Assembly (NCBI GenBank): GCA_964383845.1
Contig: CAYLIF010000006.1
Coordinates: 1-64,000 of the forward strand
Length of the DNA stretch: 64,000 bases
Reading direction: 5' to 3'
Source: JAAZGD01 sp964383845
Lineage (GTDB): Bacteria; Bacillota; Clostridia; Peptostreptococcales; Anaerovoracaceae
The stretch's first letter is position 1. Every line of letters starts with the position of its first letter. The translations under genes were made by a program, and so were the position numbers. Shown piece after piece: positions 36,701-42,277 of this stretch. The notes beneath the pieces are model-generated. The model had not been told where the DNA came from. It did no database searches and worked only from the letters and a program-made list of their open reading frames with translations.

Positions 36701-36761
36701 GCTGGGCTTGATTATTTTAAGAAGGAGATATTCTCTCCATTCAAAGAGAAGGCGAGCATAA
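30789..36761 (+). CDS. Giant LPXTG-anchored surface protein with DUF11 and SdrD_B-like domains
   Basis: This is a 1990-residue predicted cell-wall adhesin. A signal peptide covers residues 1-31 (ends VSFADTP). An N-terminal half of DUF11-like beta domains follows (about 35-840; e.g. VKVGEEFTYTIRYSY, AEYKISVRGNN). Five SdrD_B/Cna-B-type domains, each opening with IGD-x-(V/I)-(W/F)-x-D-x-N, start near residues 854, 977, 1114, 1243 and 1636. DUF11-like domains lie near 1374, 1501 and 1740. A Pro-rich stretch (PPVVTPPAVVTPPVITPP) lies near 1837, and an Ig-like repeat with WTYTPDPGFTGTDSF near 1915. The LPKTG sorting signal near 1960 is followed by a hydrophobic helix and an RRR tail. The adjacent sortase is the likely anchor enzyme. 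No ribosome site precedes the ATG: the insertion element ends 9 bp upstream. Confidence 0.9.
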   Translation: MNKLKSSKKAIAFVLTMLMILGVGFPRVSFADTPSKIVDLNIMVNKETVKVGEEFTYTIRYSYSSNDEAFENEQIIFSLPKPMKFLNILESTDVESYEVTTSALPGTSDAGIIVSMKKLNSGTTGFIKITAYFEPGSILGPTSKAGILTNHPTANPTASAIVPTVTADVDTELTWSLTKEKILPAGETSPAYGGEAEYKISVRGNNAIGGIPLEDVKVIDVLPVGTEFVEATTGYTATPSTSPSTLEWKINKLMPGELKTFNVTVRYPSDYPSTTAINTAQIFVTKAGIVSTKAAFSTHSVTTPGPVIGTISKWSRQPNDRYSVGQQVVFYIGGYNNKGNISIDEMEIVDEIPDGINLQSVTVGNAKNVKVFYSTYIDQETFIPWTTPSTLPDGLGINHIKKVKWVMTNVPVGFVGAPLRISGKLLENYREELSPSAVVTGNSITNTVTFNATKGSVALTSSKAIETITVGSSDIMSMPWLSIMKFSDIPPNVNKRVDRKSEVTYTIRIKNNDYATGDLNMDSGQSIIINDLPNPIMKNYKYISLTGSAGATIGEITGSGITDGGVNITATAVEWTWTKGELKPGEYIDITYTTEVDKDALVGPYLNTATVTTSGIFLDPRSTSLSAVAKVFVRFSGSLKSSKGIKGHNDSKFKYPSPTAITTETLPGGTVRYQLKVNNGDSNGPITNVVMIDKFPHDGDTGVIVPFGRESKWSPYLVNIVTGKDGNPLTDAKVYYSTSPTPDTSKLSNPLGSDTGWSLTPPALITSVTAIKIEFGNKEFKPNGEPIYVEWDMRVPVSFNPGDYNKIANNSFAFGATYTDENASGDPIQLPFLPSEPTKVGAKLTSPSAGTFAIGDFIWEDINKDGIQGASEPGINGITVNLYKDGETSPSAFTITANNFDGKPGYYNFPNLDNGKYHVEFVMPKDYFITNLNATGGALDSDFELSGSAMDRKYIATVTLSGSDCLDIDAGIYRLGSIGDMVFNDRNFNAVYNNSIDKGVSGASVKLYRITGGGVTEGATYWNGTGFVSTTAIITDSTGKYKFDGLDPGEYIVEFTMPNDSFKFVTPGSIDRADNDSNVQTNSTASGTTVGRTEKVELKSGENRVDIDAGIYLGQIGDRVWHDRNGNGIQDVGEPGINGVTVQLYNSDGTTLAKDAFGNTVAAVTTSATGGLDGIYYFNDLGAGDYVVKFITPAGYNITKKNATTSALDSDADPKTGLTSKVTLTAGSQDITVDCGLYNFVSIGDFVFNDLNANGIQDGGEGGITGVAVTLYRVTTGGVTIPATYWDGSPVQDIITTGSGFYLFDRIDPGEYRVQFKTTDSAFMATKANVGGNDTKDSDGIPTTTNYSVVLTDSYKLDSGDSNPNVDQGFFLIQPGIEIEKTVYANTDGGIGTGTHLIARKAGTPLTYMFKITNTGNTYLSDIEIDDIQLGITLGGMKIKSGSLPLAPNATLVAYYETTLTKDIKNTAVTTGTAVYDATGTAIPGMVKPTDSDMAEARAINPGITIEKYVYSGHTTGAGIGTKLLTGTSGEAITYLFKVTNDSDTFLKDIIVTDEKISIGGVYLTNGGMVLRGDSSAVPLATGKSIIYYYQTTLAGDLENTVRVIATPCDASGTEYAEAVKPTHVATAKVEIESSIGDFVWYDINGDGKQDASEPGVAGVVVNLSSGGIIIRTTTTDSVGWYTFSKLPSGTYEVIVAPGSELDGYKQTYDLDGGSDNRATVKLETNKNRTDVDFGYEPIPSLSFTKTVDKAYVKRGDTVTYSLTVLNDGKTDLENIKISDAAVGIDITIPKLVSNASITTSVAFVIPAGAPMGPWVNIAEAKSSTTAIVTDDAITTVYKPSSPPPVVTPPAVVTPPVITPPVDPPVGPGGGTVDTEEDTPIEGTVPGTGGTVVTPPGDGTVTVDEDGKWTYTPDPGFTGTDSFVIMTLDEDGIPSSYEFIVNVLDKGNLGLPKTGGIDQGFLYLTGLLLILLGLIILRRRYSLHSKRRRA

Positions 36762-36777
36762 GAAAGGTGCATTTTAA

Positions 36778-37389
36778 TTGAAACGAGCATTACCCTATAT
36801 TTTAATAGTTACTGGTTTATTAATGATTCTTGTTCCCTTAACAGGCACCTTGTATTATCAAGCAAAGCAAGATAAAATATATCAAAATTACCTAGACCTA
36901 CAAGACAATATGGACGTAGGGTCTCCAAGCCCTTCTGTAAATCCCGATTTAATTGAAAACGGGAATCAAGCAGAGGCAGATAAGGATAAATGGAGCCCTA
37001 CAGTTATTGGGCGAATAAAGATTCCAGCAGTTGAAATAGACTTGCTTTTAATAGAGGGTACTTCCGCTGCAGAGCTTAACTGGGGAGCAGGCCATATTAT
37101 TGGTAGTGCTTTACCTGGAGAAGTGGGAAATTGTTCTATTGCTGGTCACAGAAACTATGTTTTTGGATCATACTTTAGCCGTCTTGATGAAATAATCCTG
37201 GGTAATATAATTACCCTAAACTACAAAAAAACGGATTATGAATATGTAGTGGATGAAATATTTGTAGTAAAACCTGATGACGTCAGTGTATTAAGATCAA
37301 AGTCTGGCGAAGCTACTGTAACCTTGATTACCTGTACACCTAAAGGTTCAAATACTCATCGCTTAATAGTAAAAGGTCATTTAAAATAA
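36778..37389 (+). CDS. Sortase (class D-like)
   Basis: This membrane-anchored transpeptidase probably attaches the upstream LPKTG protein to the wall. It has an N-terminal anchor (residues ~5-27), a Ser/Pro-rich linker, and the catalytic triad: His in CSIAGHRNYVFG near 120, Cys in VTLITCTPKG near 184 and Arg in NTHRLIVKG near 194. At 203 residues with only an N-terminal helix it resembles class D or B rather than pilus class C. The start is TTG at 36778 with AAAGGTG about 9 nt upstream. It is 16 nt downstream of the adhesin stop, so the genes form an operon. Confidence 0.88.
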   Translation: MKRALPYILIVTGLLMILVPLTGTLYYQAKQDKIYQNYLDLQDNMDVGSPSPSVNPDLIENGNQAEADKDKWSPTVIGRIKIPAVEIDLLLIEGTSAAELNWGAGHIIGSALPGEVGNCSIAGHRNYVFGSYFSRLDEIILGNIITLNYKKTDYEYVVDEIFVVKPDDVSVLRSKSGEATVTLITCTPKGSNTHRLIVKGHLK

Positions 37390-37401
37390 AGGAGTAAAAC
37401 T

Positions 37402-37827
37402 TTGAAAACACTGATAATCTATTATTCCTATTCGGGGAAAACCAAAGTTTTCGCTGAAGAGAAGGCACGTGAATTGAATGCCGAAACCCTTGAAGTTGTG
37501 GAGAAAAAGCCTAGGTCTAAGTTTAACGCTTATGTCTTGGGATCCTTCGCAGCTATGAAGCAAAAACAGTCTGAAATAGTCCCAATTAACGTAGATTTAA
37601 TGGAATATGAAAAGATAATAATTGCAGGGCCTATATGGGCAGGCTCCCCGGCACCTGCCATCAATTCCATTATTTCCTTGCTGCCTGCTGGAAAAGAGGT
37701 TGAAGTATTCTTTACTTCGGGAAGCGGGAAATCCAATGGAGAAGAGAAGGTTAGGCAACTTGTGTTGCAAAAGGGTAGTAGTTTTTCTGGCTATCATGAT
37801 ATAAAGGAAAAGGATATAGAGATTTAG
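37402..37827 (+). CDS. Flavodoxin-like protein
   Basis: This 141-residue protein has a flavodoxin-like alpha/beta fold. Its N-terminal phosphate-binding loop, IIYYSYSGKTK, resembles the FMN site of flavodoxins, and the second loop region is AGPIWAGSPAPAINSII near residue 75. It is close to flavodoxin/NADPH-dependent FMN-reductase proteins used as small electron carriers. The start is TTG at 37402 with AAAGGAG 8 nt upstream; it lies 12 nt after the sortase stop, so it is probably the last gene of that unit, though unrelated in function. A terminator follows. Confidence 0.78.
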   Translation: MKTLIIYYSYSGKTKVFAEEKARELNAETLEVVEKKPRSKFNAYVLGSFAAMKQKQSEIVPINVDLMEYEKIIIAGPIWAGSPAPAINSIISLLPAGKEVEVFFTSGSGKSNGEEKVRQLVLQKGSSFSGYHDIKEKDIEI

Positions 37828-37840
37828 ATAAACAAAAACA

Positions 37841-37888
37841 AAACCCATCCCATATGATTTTACGCATATATGATGGGCTTGTTTTTTG
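37841..37888. terminator. Intrinsic terminator, probably bidirectional
   Basis: CCCATC at 37844-37849 pairs with GATGGG at 37872-37877, extended by CATATG and CATATATG inside. A T-run follows on the plus side and the minus side is T-rich as well. It lies between the convergent flavodoxin-like and HesB-like genes. Confidence 0.7.
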
Positions 37889-37910
37889 TTTGTAATCTTA
37901 CTCGGTTTCC

Positions 37911-38390
37911 CTAGCAGGCACTTGGGGGTTGGTTTCTAAGAAGAAACCCCTTGTTTAAGAACCTTGTGGAATAGTCAATTTCTGTATTTAAGATATATTT
38001 TTCGTATTGTGTTTTGTAAACTATTTGTAAGCCGTCGTATTCTATTATAGTATCATTTTCGTCGGTTGATTCATCCAGAACCACCTGAAATCGAGGGCCC
38101 CCTCAACCAGCACCTCTAACTGTATCTATTCTTAAGAATACATCTTCGGAGTAATCTCCATCAGAAATCATTCCCCTTAGCGTATCTGCTGCCTCTTTGG
38201 ATATGGTAACCAGAGATGCCTCAACATCTTCCCCAGGAAGGTCTGAGTCATCAGTAGGATTATCCGCCGAAATATTTGAATCCTGATTCTGATTGTTTGC
38301 TGTTTCACCAGTGCTACACCCTGCCATTCCAAGAACCAGAATCAATGTTAGTGCAATTGCAAGAAAAATCGTTAACACCTTTTTTGTCAT
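37911..38390 (-). CDS. HesB-like lipoprotein, predicted selenoprotein (in-frame UGA at codon 96)
   Basis: The frame begins at the ATG at 38390 with a lipoprotein signal (lipobox GMAGC, Cys25) and an acidic Asn/Asp/Ser linker. A HesB/IscA-like domain starts near residue 60 (LVTISKEAADTLRGMI). At codon 96 the frame meets TGA (38105-38103) in the context VRGAG-UGA-GGPRFQVVLDES. Homologous-looking sequence continues unbroken to the TAG at 37911, ending NQPPSAC. HesB-like proteins of this type have Cys or Sec before the GGPRF motif, so the UGA most likely encodes selenocysteine, giving a 159-residue extracytoplasmic protein. A SECIS-like hairpin follows the UGA. If UGA is a stop, the product is a 95-residue truncated lipoprotein. 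No sel genes are in the window. Confidence 0.8.
38073..38090 (-). promoter_or_regulatory. Candidate bacterial SECIS element
   Basis: On the minus strand, TTCAG pairs with CTGGA (5 bp, one G-U) around a six-nt apical loop GTGGTT. The loop begins 21 nt after the first base of UGA, and 18 nt separate the codon from the loop. A G at the start of a small apical loop at this distance is what SelB recognises in bacterial SECIS elements. The stem is short, so support comes mainly from position and the conserved coding context. Confidence 0.6.
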
Positions 38391-38493
38391 CTAAATCACC
38401 TCCTAAATTTTATATTAACTTTATTATACCCAATAAAGGTCTATGGCAATCGAAAAACAGGCCCTAGTATATTAAGTTTTCCAACAAAAATGA

Positions 38494-38522
38494 TTGACAA
38501 AATCAGGGTTTGCTTGTATTAT
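38494..38522 (+). promoter_or_regulatory. Promoter of the T-box-controlled symporter
   Basis: TTGACA at 38494-38499, a 17-nt spacer and TATTAT at 38517-38522. Transcription should begin near 38529 and run through the T-box leader. Confidence 0.8.
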
Positions 38523-38544
38523 TAAACAAATTGATAAATAAATG

Positions 38545-38821
38545 TGATGACCAGAAACAAGTAGGCGTTGATTTCCTTTTTAGAGAGCGATTGGGTGGTG
38601 CAAAATCGTAAGGACACTTCGGTTGAATACATTCTGCGAGCAGCGCACCGAAAGAATTAAATTCACTTCAAGTAGGCTGCGACGGATTCGCCCGTTATAG
38701 CGATAGGGTATAATCAAAATTTGTGTACCCGAAGAGGCCTTTTCTGTAAAGGATAGGTGAATTGAGGTGGTACCACGGGAGTCATTTCCGTCCTCTGTGT
38801 AATAGCAGAGGACGTTTTTTT
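38545..38821 (+). promoter_or_regulatory. T-box riboswitch, probable tyrosine specifier (UAC)
   Basis: Stem I contains AGAGAGCGATTGGGTGGTGC (38582 onward) and GGACACTTC, the usual T-box landmarks. The stretch GAA-TAC-ATTCTG places the codon UAC at 38628-38630 where the specifier is expected, so tRNA-Tyr is the likely ligand. The antiterminator consensus GAGGTGGTACCACGG lies at 38764-38778. A terminator with CGTCCTCTG (38789-38797) and CAGAGGACG (38806-38814) followed by TTTTTTT closes the leader. Start and end of stem I are approximate. The controlled gene is the symporter at 38842. Confidence 0.9.
38789..38821 (+). terminator. T-box intrinsic terminator
   Basis: A 9-bp GC-rich stem with an 8-nt loop and seven T residues, 20 nt before the symporter start codon. 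Confidence 0.9.
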
Positions 38822-38841
38822 ATGTTTAGGAGGGACTAGGA

Positions 38842-40380
38842 ATGTTTATAAAGATAGGAATGTTAGTGGTATTTTTCGGGATTATGATTACAGTGGGTAT
38901 TTATTGTAGAAAACACACCACTGATGTAAACGGATTTGTTTTAGGTGGCAGATCTGTGGGTCCCTGGTTATCAGCTTTTGCCTATGGAACTTCATATTTT
39001 TCTGCGGTAATCTTTATTGGCTATGCTGGTCAATTCGGATGGAAATTTGGTGTAGCTTCTACATGGATTGGCATAGGAAATGCCCTAATTGGTTCACTAC
39101 TAGCTTGGACCGTATTAGGCAGAAGAACTAGATTAATGACTCATCATTTGGACAGTGCAACAATGCCGGAATTTTTCGGAAAGAGATATCTTAGTGGATC
39201 ACTAAAAGTCTCATCTTCAGCTATTATATTTATATTCTTAATTCCATACACTGCTTCACTTTTTAACGGCTTGTCCCGGCTATTTGGAATGGCTTTTAAT
39301 ATTGACTATACCATCTGTATAATTGGTATGGCGGTACTTACTGGGATCTACGTTGTGGTGGGAGGATATATGGCTACTGCAGTAAACGATTTTATCCAAG
39401 GTTGTATTATGCTTGTGGGAATTGTTTTAGTAATTCTCTCTATACTTAACGAAAACGGTGGATTCTTAGCATCAATTGACGGTTTGGCTAAGGTTTCAGA
39501 CCCCGCTGTGAGCCAAAGTCCTGGTGTCTTTGCTTCATTTTTTGGGCCAGATCCAGTTAGTCTACTGGCTGTATTGATCTTAACATCCTTGGGAACCTGG
39601 GGGCTGCCACAAATGGTCCAAAAGTTCTATGCAATTAAGAATGAAACAGCTATAGATAAAGGCACTGTCATATCAACGGGATTTGCTTTAATAGTTGCTG
39701 GAGGATGCTATTTCCTGGGAGGATTTGGTCGACTCTTTGGAGATAAAATTAACCTTGCAGAGGTTGGATACGATGCAATAATTCCTTTGATGTTAGAGTC
39801 TCTTCCTGAAATACTTATTGCTGTGGTTGTTATCTTGGTCTTGTCAGCCTCCATGTCCACACTTTCATCTTTAGTTCTGGCATCCAGTTCGACTTTGACT
39901 TTGGATTTTCTTAAAGATAATTTTATAAAAAACATGACACAAAAAAGCCAGGTAACAACAATGCGTTTACTAATAGTTGTATTCATTGCTATTTCTTCAG
40001 GGATTGCCATAATGCAATATAAAAGCAGCGTAACTTTTATTGCTCAGTTAATGGGTATTTCATGGGGAGCTCTTGCAGGAGCATTCCTTGCACCCTTCTT
40101 ATATGGGCTATATTGGAAAGGAGTTACCATAATAGCTGTGGCTTGTAATTTTGTATTTGGAGTAGGGCTTATGGTTATGAATTTACTCTTTAGAAGTTCT
40201 TTCCCTGTTTTATTACAATCCCCTATTAATTGTGGCGCTTTTGCTATGATTGCAGGGCTGATAATAGTTCCTGTAATAAGTATATTAACTCCGAAGTTCA
40301 CCAAAGATCATACGGATAAAATGTTCGCTTGCTATGAAGATCATGTTGTTGTTTCAGTAAAGCAGGCCCTTGGAGACTAA
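38842..40380 (+). CDS. Sodium:solute symporter (SSS family), predicted tyrosine-regulated transporter
   Basis: This is a 512-residue integral membrane protein with about 13 hydrophobic helices. Its N-terminus has the SSS pattern FVLGGRSVGPWLSAFAYGTSYFSA near residue 33 (here written as parts FVLGGRSVGPWLSAF and YGTSYFSAVIFIG). It continues GGYMATAVNDFIQG near 173 and LSASMSTLSSLVLASSSTLTLD near 334 (in part ASMSTLSSLVLASS), the sodium-site region. The substrate is not evident from sequence; the T-box with a probable Tyr codon predicts uptake of tyrosine or a related aromatic compound. TAGGAGG lies 8-9 nt before the ATG. Confidence 0.87.
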   Translation: MFIKIGMLVVFFGIMITVGIYCRKHTTDVNGFVLGGRSVGPWLSAFAYGTSYFSAVIFIGYAGQFGWKFGVASTWIGIGNALIGSLLAWTVLGRRTRLMTHHLDSATMPEFFGKRYLSGSLKVSSSAIIFIFLIPYTASLFNGLSRLFGMAFNIDYTICIIGMAVLTGIYVVVGGYMATAVNDFIQGCIMLVGIVLVILSILNENGGFLASIDGLAKVSDPAVSQSPGVFASFFGPDPVSLLAVLILTSLGTWGLPQMVQKFYAIKNETAIDKGTVISTGFALIVAGGCYFLGGFGRLFGDKINLAEVGYDAIIPLMLESLPEILIAVVVILVLSASMSTLSSLVLASSSTLTLDFLKDNFIKNMTQKSQVTTMRLLIVVFIAISSGIAIMQYKSSVTFIAQLMGISWGALAGAFLAPFLYGLYWKGVTIIAVACNFVFGVGLMVMNLLFRSSFPVLLQSPINCGAFAMIAGLIIVPVISILTPKFTKDHTDKMFACYEDHVVVSVKQALGD

Positions 40381-40452
40381 GGCTCTATGAGATTTTAAAA
40401 TCATAATCTCATCTTTATGAATGCTTTTGTATAGTCCCTTTATCTGCTTTTG

Positions 40453-40489
40453 TGATATAATAAAACCACTTAGCTATGGAACTAAGTGG
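40453..40489 (+). promoter_or_regulatory. Extended -10 promoter with 5-prime terminal hairpin
   Basis: TGATATAAT at 40453-40461 is an extended -10 element (TGnTATAAT); I see no good -35 box. The predicted start, near 40467, coincides with an 8-bp perfect inverted repeat CCACTTAG / CTAAGTGG (40466-40489, loop CTATGGAA). The mRNA would therefore begin with a stem-loop, which could protect the 5-prime end or bind a regulator. Confidence 0.55.
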
Positions 40490-40512
40490 GCAAAGGGGGC
40501 ACAGACAAGAAC

Positions 40513-42252
40513 ATGAACAAACGAAAATACATTCACGAAGAATATCCAGTTACAGAAATTAGAGATCTAAGAGATTTGCTATATCTTGGTTACAAAAACT
40601 ATAAAAACTGGCCATCCTACTTAGTTAAAGATATTCCAGGTGGAGAGTATCGATCTATACCATTTTGGAAATTGAGAGAAGATATTGATGCCATTGGGAC
40701 AGAACTATTTTCCATGAACCTAGGCAAGAAAAAAATCGCCCTTTTAGGTGAAAATAGCTACAGCTGGGTAGTAACATATCTTGCTACAACAAATGGTGGT
40801 GGAGTAATAGTTCCACTTGATAAAGAGCTGTCAAGAAAGGAACTTCTTCACTTAATTCAGCGTTCAGGGGTTACCGCAATAGTTTACGGTGATAAGTATA
40901 GAGATTTAATCCAAGGAATGAAGGATGAAGCTCCAGAAATAGCCTACTTTATCAACATAGATGCTACAGAGGATGAAAAAACTATTGGGGAGTTGTCTTG
41001 GGAACTTTTAAGGCTTGCTGGAAAAGAGAAACTAGATAAAGGGAACACAACATTTCTGGATACTGAGATTGATCCAGAGAGTATGTGTGCCCTTCTTTTT
41101 ACATCTGGGACCACAGGCATGGCAAAAGGCGTTATGTTGTCACATAAGAACATAGCATCCAATGTTTATAACATGTCTAAATATGTACATATTAAAGAGC
41201 CCGGAGTTGGTCTTTCAGTTTTACCAATGCACCATAGTTATGAGATGACTTGCCACATTTTGACTGCAATTTATCAAGGTGTTTGCGTGGCGATTTGCGA
41301 AGGGCTCAAACACATTGCAAAAAACCTTGTGGAGTCTCAAGCCACTGTTATGTTGGGAGTTCCCCTGGTATTTGAGGGCACCCACAAAAAAGTTCTCAAA
41401 CAAGCCGCTTCTTCAGGAAAAGATAAATCTTTGAAGAGAGCCATGGCAGTTTCCAAGAAATTGAAATTATATAATAAAGGTAATATTACTCATAAAATAT
41501 TTAAAGATGTTCACAAGGCTACAGGGGGACATGTTGATTTATTTATAGCTGGTGGAGCGGCAATGAATTCCAGGGTACTTGAAGACTTTCAAGCTATGGG
41601 CTTCCCTATGATACAGGGTTATGGAATGACTGAGAATTCACCAATCATTGCAGTTAACAAAGATCGGTTCAGTAAATCAGAAAGTGTTGGTTTTCCAATG
41701 CCGGGAACAGAGGTGAAAATTAAGGGCCCCGATGGTAAGGGGGTAGGAGAGATACTGTGCAAAGGCCCTAGTGTGATGTTAGGCTACTATGAAAATCCCG
41801 ATGAGACAGCAAAAGTTTTGAAAGATGGATGGTTACACACAGGGGACTATGGTTACTTTGATAATGAAGGTTTCCTATATATTTCAGGTAGAAAAAAAAG
41901 CGTAATTGTAACAAAAAATGGGAAAAACATTTTTCCAGAAGAACTTGAATACTATTTGATGGAAAGCGAATTCATAGAAGAGGCATTTGTTTATGGAGAA
42001 GTTGATAAACAAGGAGATGCCGTTGTAAAAGCAATTATATATCCTAATTTTGAATCTATAAAAGAGCATTTAGAAAGTGATACCGACAAGGAACTAACAG
42101 AATTTATTAAAAAAGTTATTGACGACATCAATGAGGAAATGGCTATATATAAAAGAATTAAACGTTTTGCAGTGAGAAAAACGGAGTTTGAAAAAACCAC
42201 CACTAAAAAGATTAAGAGATTCACACCGGAAAATTTTCAGTCAGATTGTTAG
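40513..42252 (+). CDS. AMP-dependent synthetase / long-chain acyl-CoA ligase
   Basis: This is a 579-residue ANL-superfamily enzyme that activates a carboxylate to its acyl-AMP and CoA ester. The ATP-binding P-loop is LLFTSGTTGMAKGVML (near residue 195), followed by the A5-type GYGMTENSP near 370, the hinge WLHTGDYGYFDNEGFLYISGR near 445 (in parts LHTGDYGYFD and FLYISGRKK) and the C-terminal EKTTTKKIKRF with the catalytic Lys. The start is uncertain: the ATG at 40513 has AAAGGGGG at a long distance, while a GTG at 40486 lies inside the 5-prime hairpin. It is followed 25 nt later by a close paralogue. Confidence 0.85.
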   Translation: MNKRKYIHEEYPVTEIRDLRDLLYLGYKNYKNWPSYLVKDIPGGEYRSIPFWKLREDIDAIGTELFSMNLGKKKIALLGENSYSWVVTYLATTNGGGVIVPLDKELSRKELLHLIQRSGVTAIVYGDKYRDLIQGMKDEAPEIAYFINIDATEDEKTIGELSWELLRLAGKEKLDKGNTTFLDTEIDPESMCALLFTSGTTGMAKGVMLSHKNIASNVYNMSKYVHIKEPGVGLSVLPMHHSYEMTCHILTAIYQGVCVAICEGLKHIAKNLVESQATVMLGVPLVFEGTHKKVLKQAASSGKDKSLKRAMAVSKKLKLYNKGNITHKIFKDVHKATGGHVDLFIAGGAAMNSRVLEDFQAMGFPMIQGYGMTENSPIIAVNKDRFSKSESVGFPMPGTEVKIKGPDGKGVGEILCKGPSVMLGYYENPDETAKVLKDGWLHTGDYGYFDNEGFLYISGRKKSVIVTKNGKNIFPEELEYYLMESEFIEEAFVYGEVDKQGDAVVKAIIYPNFESIKEHLESDTDKELTEFIKKVIDDINEEMAIYKRIKRFAVRKTEFEKTTTKKIKRFTPENFQSDC

Positions 42253-42277
42253 GGAAAGGATAAAAGGAGGATGTGTT

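Noticed and set aside
38103..38390. A simple 95-residue lipoprotein ending at the TGA
   Set aside because: Coding sequence with HesB-like features continues past the TGA to a second stop, and a SECIS-like hairpin follows; a selenoprotein fits better, though it is unproven.
40486..40512. GTG at 40486 as the acyl-CoA ligase start
   Set aside because: It lies inside the 5-prime hairpin with no ribosome site; the ATG at 40513 is preferred, with some doubt because its GGGGG is rather far upstream.
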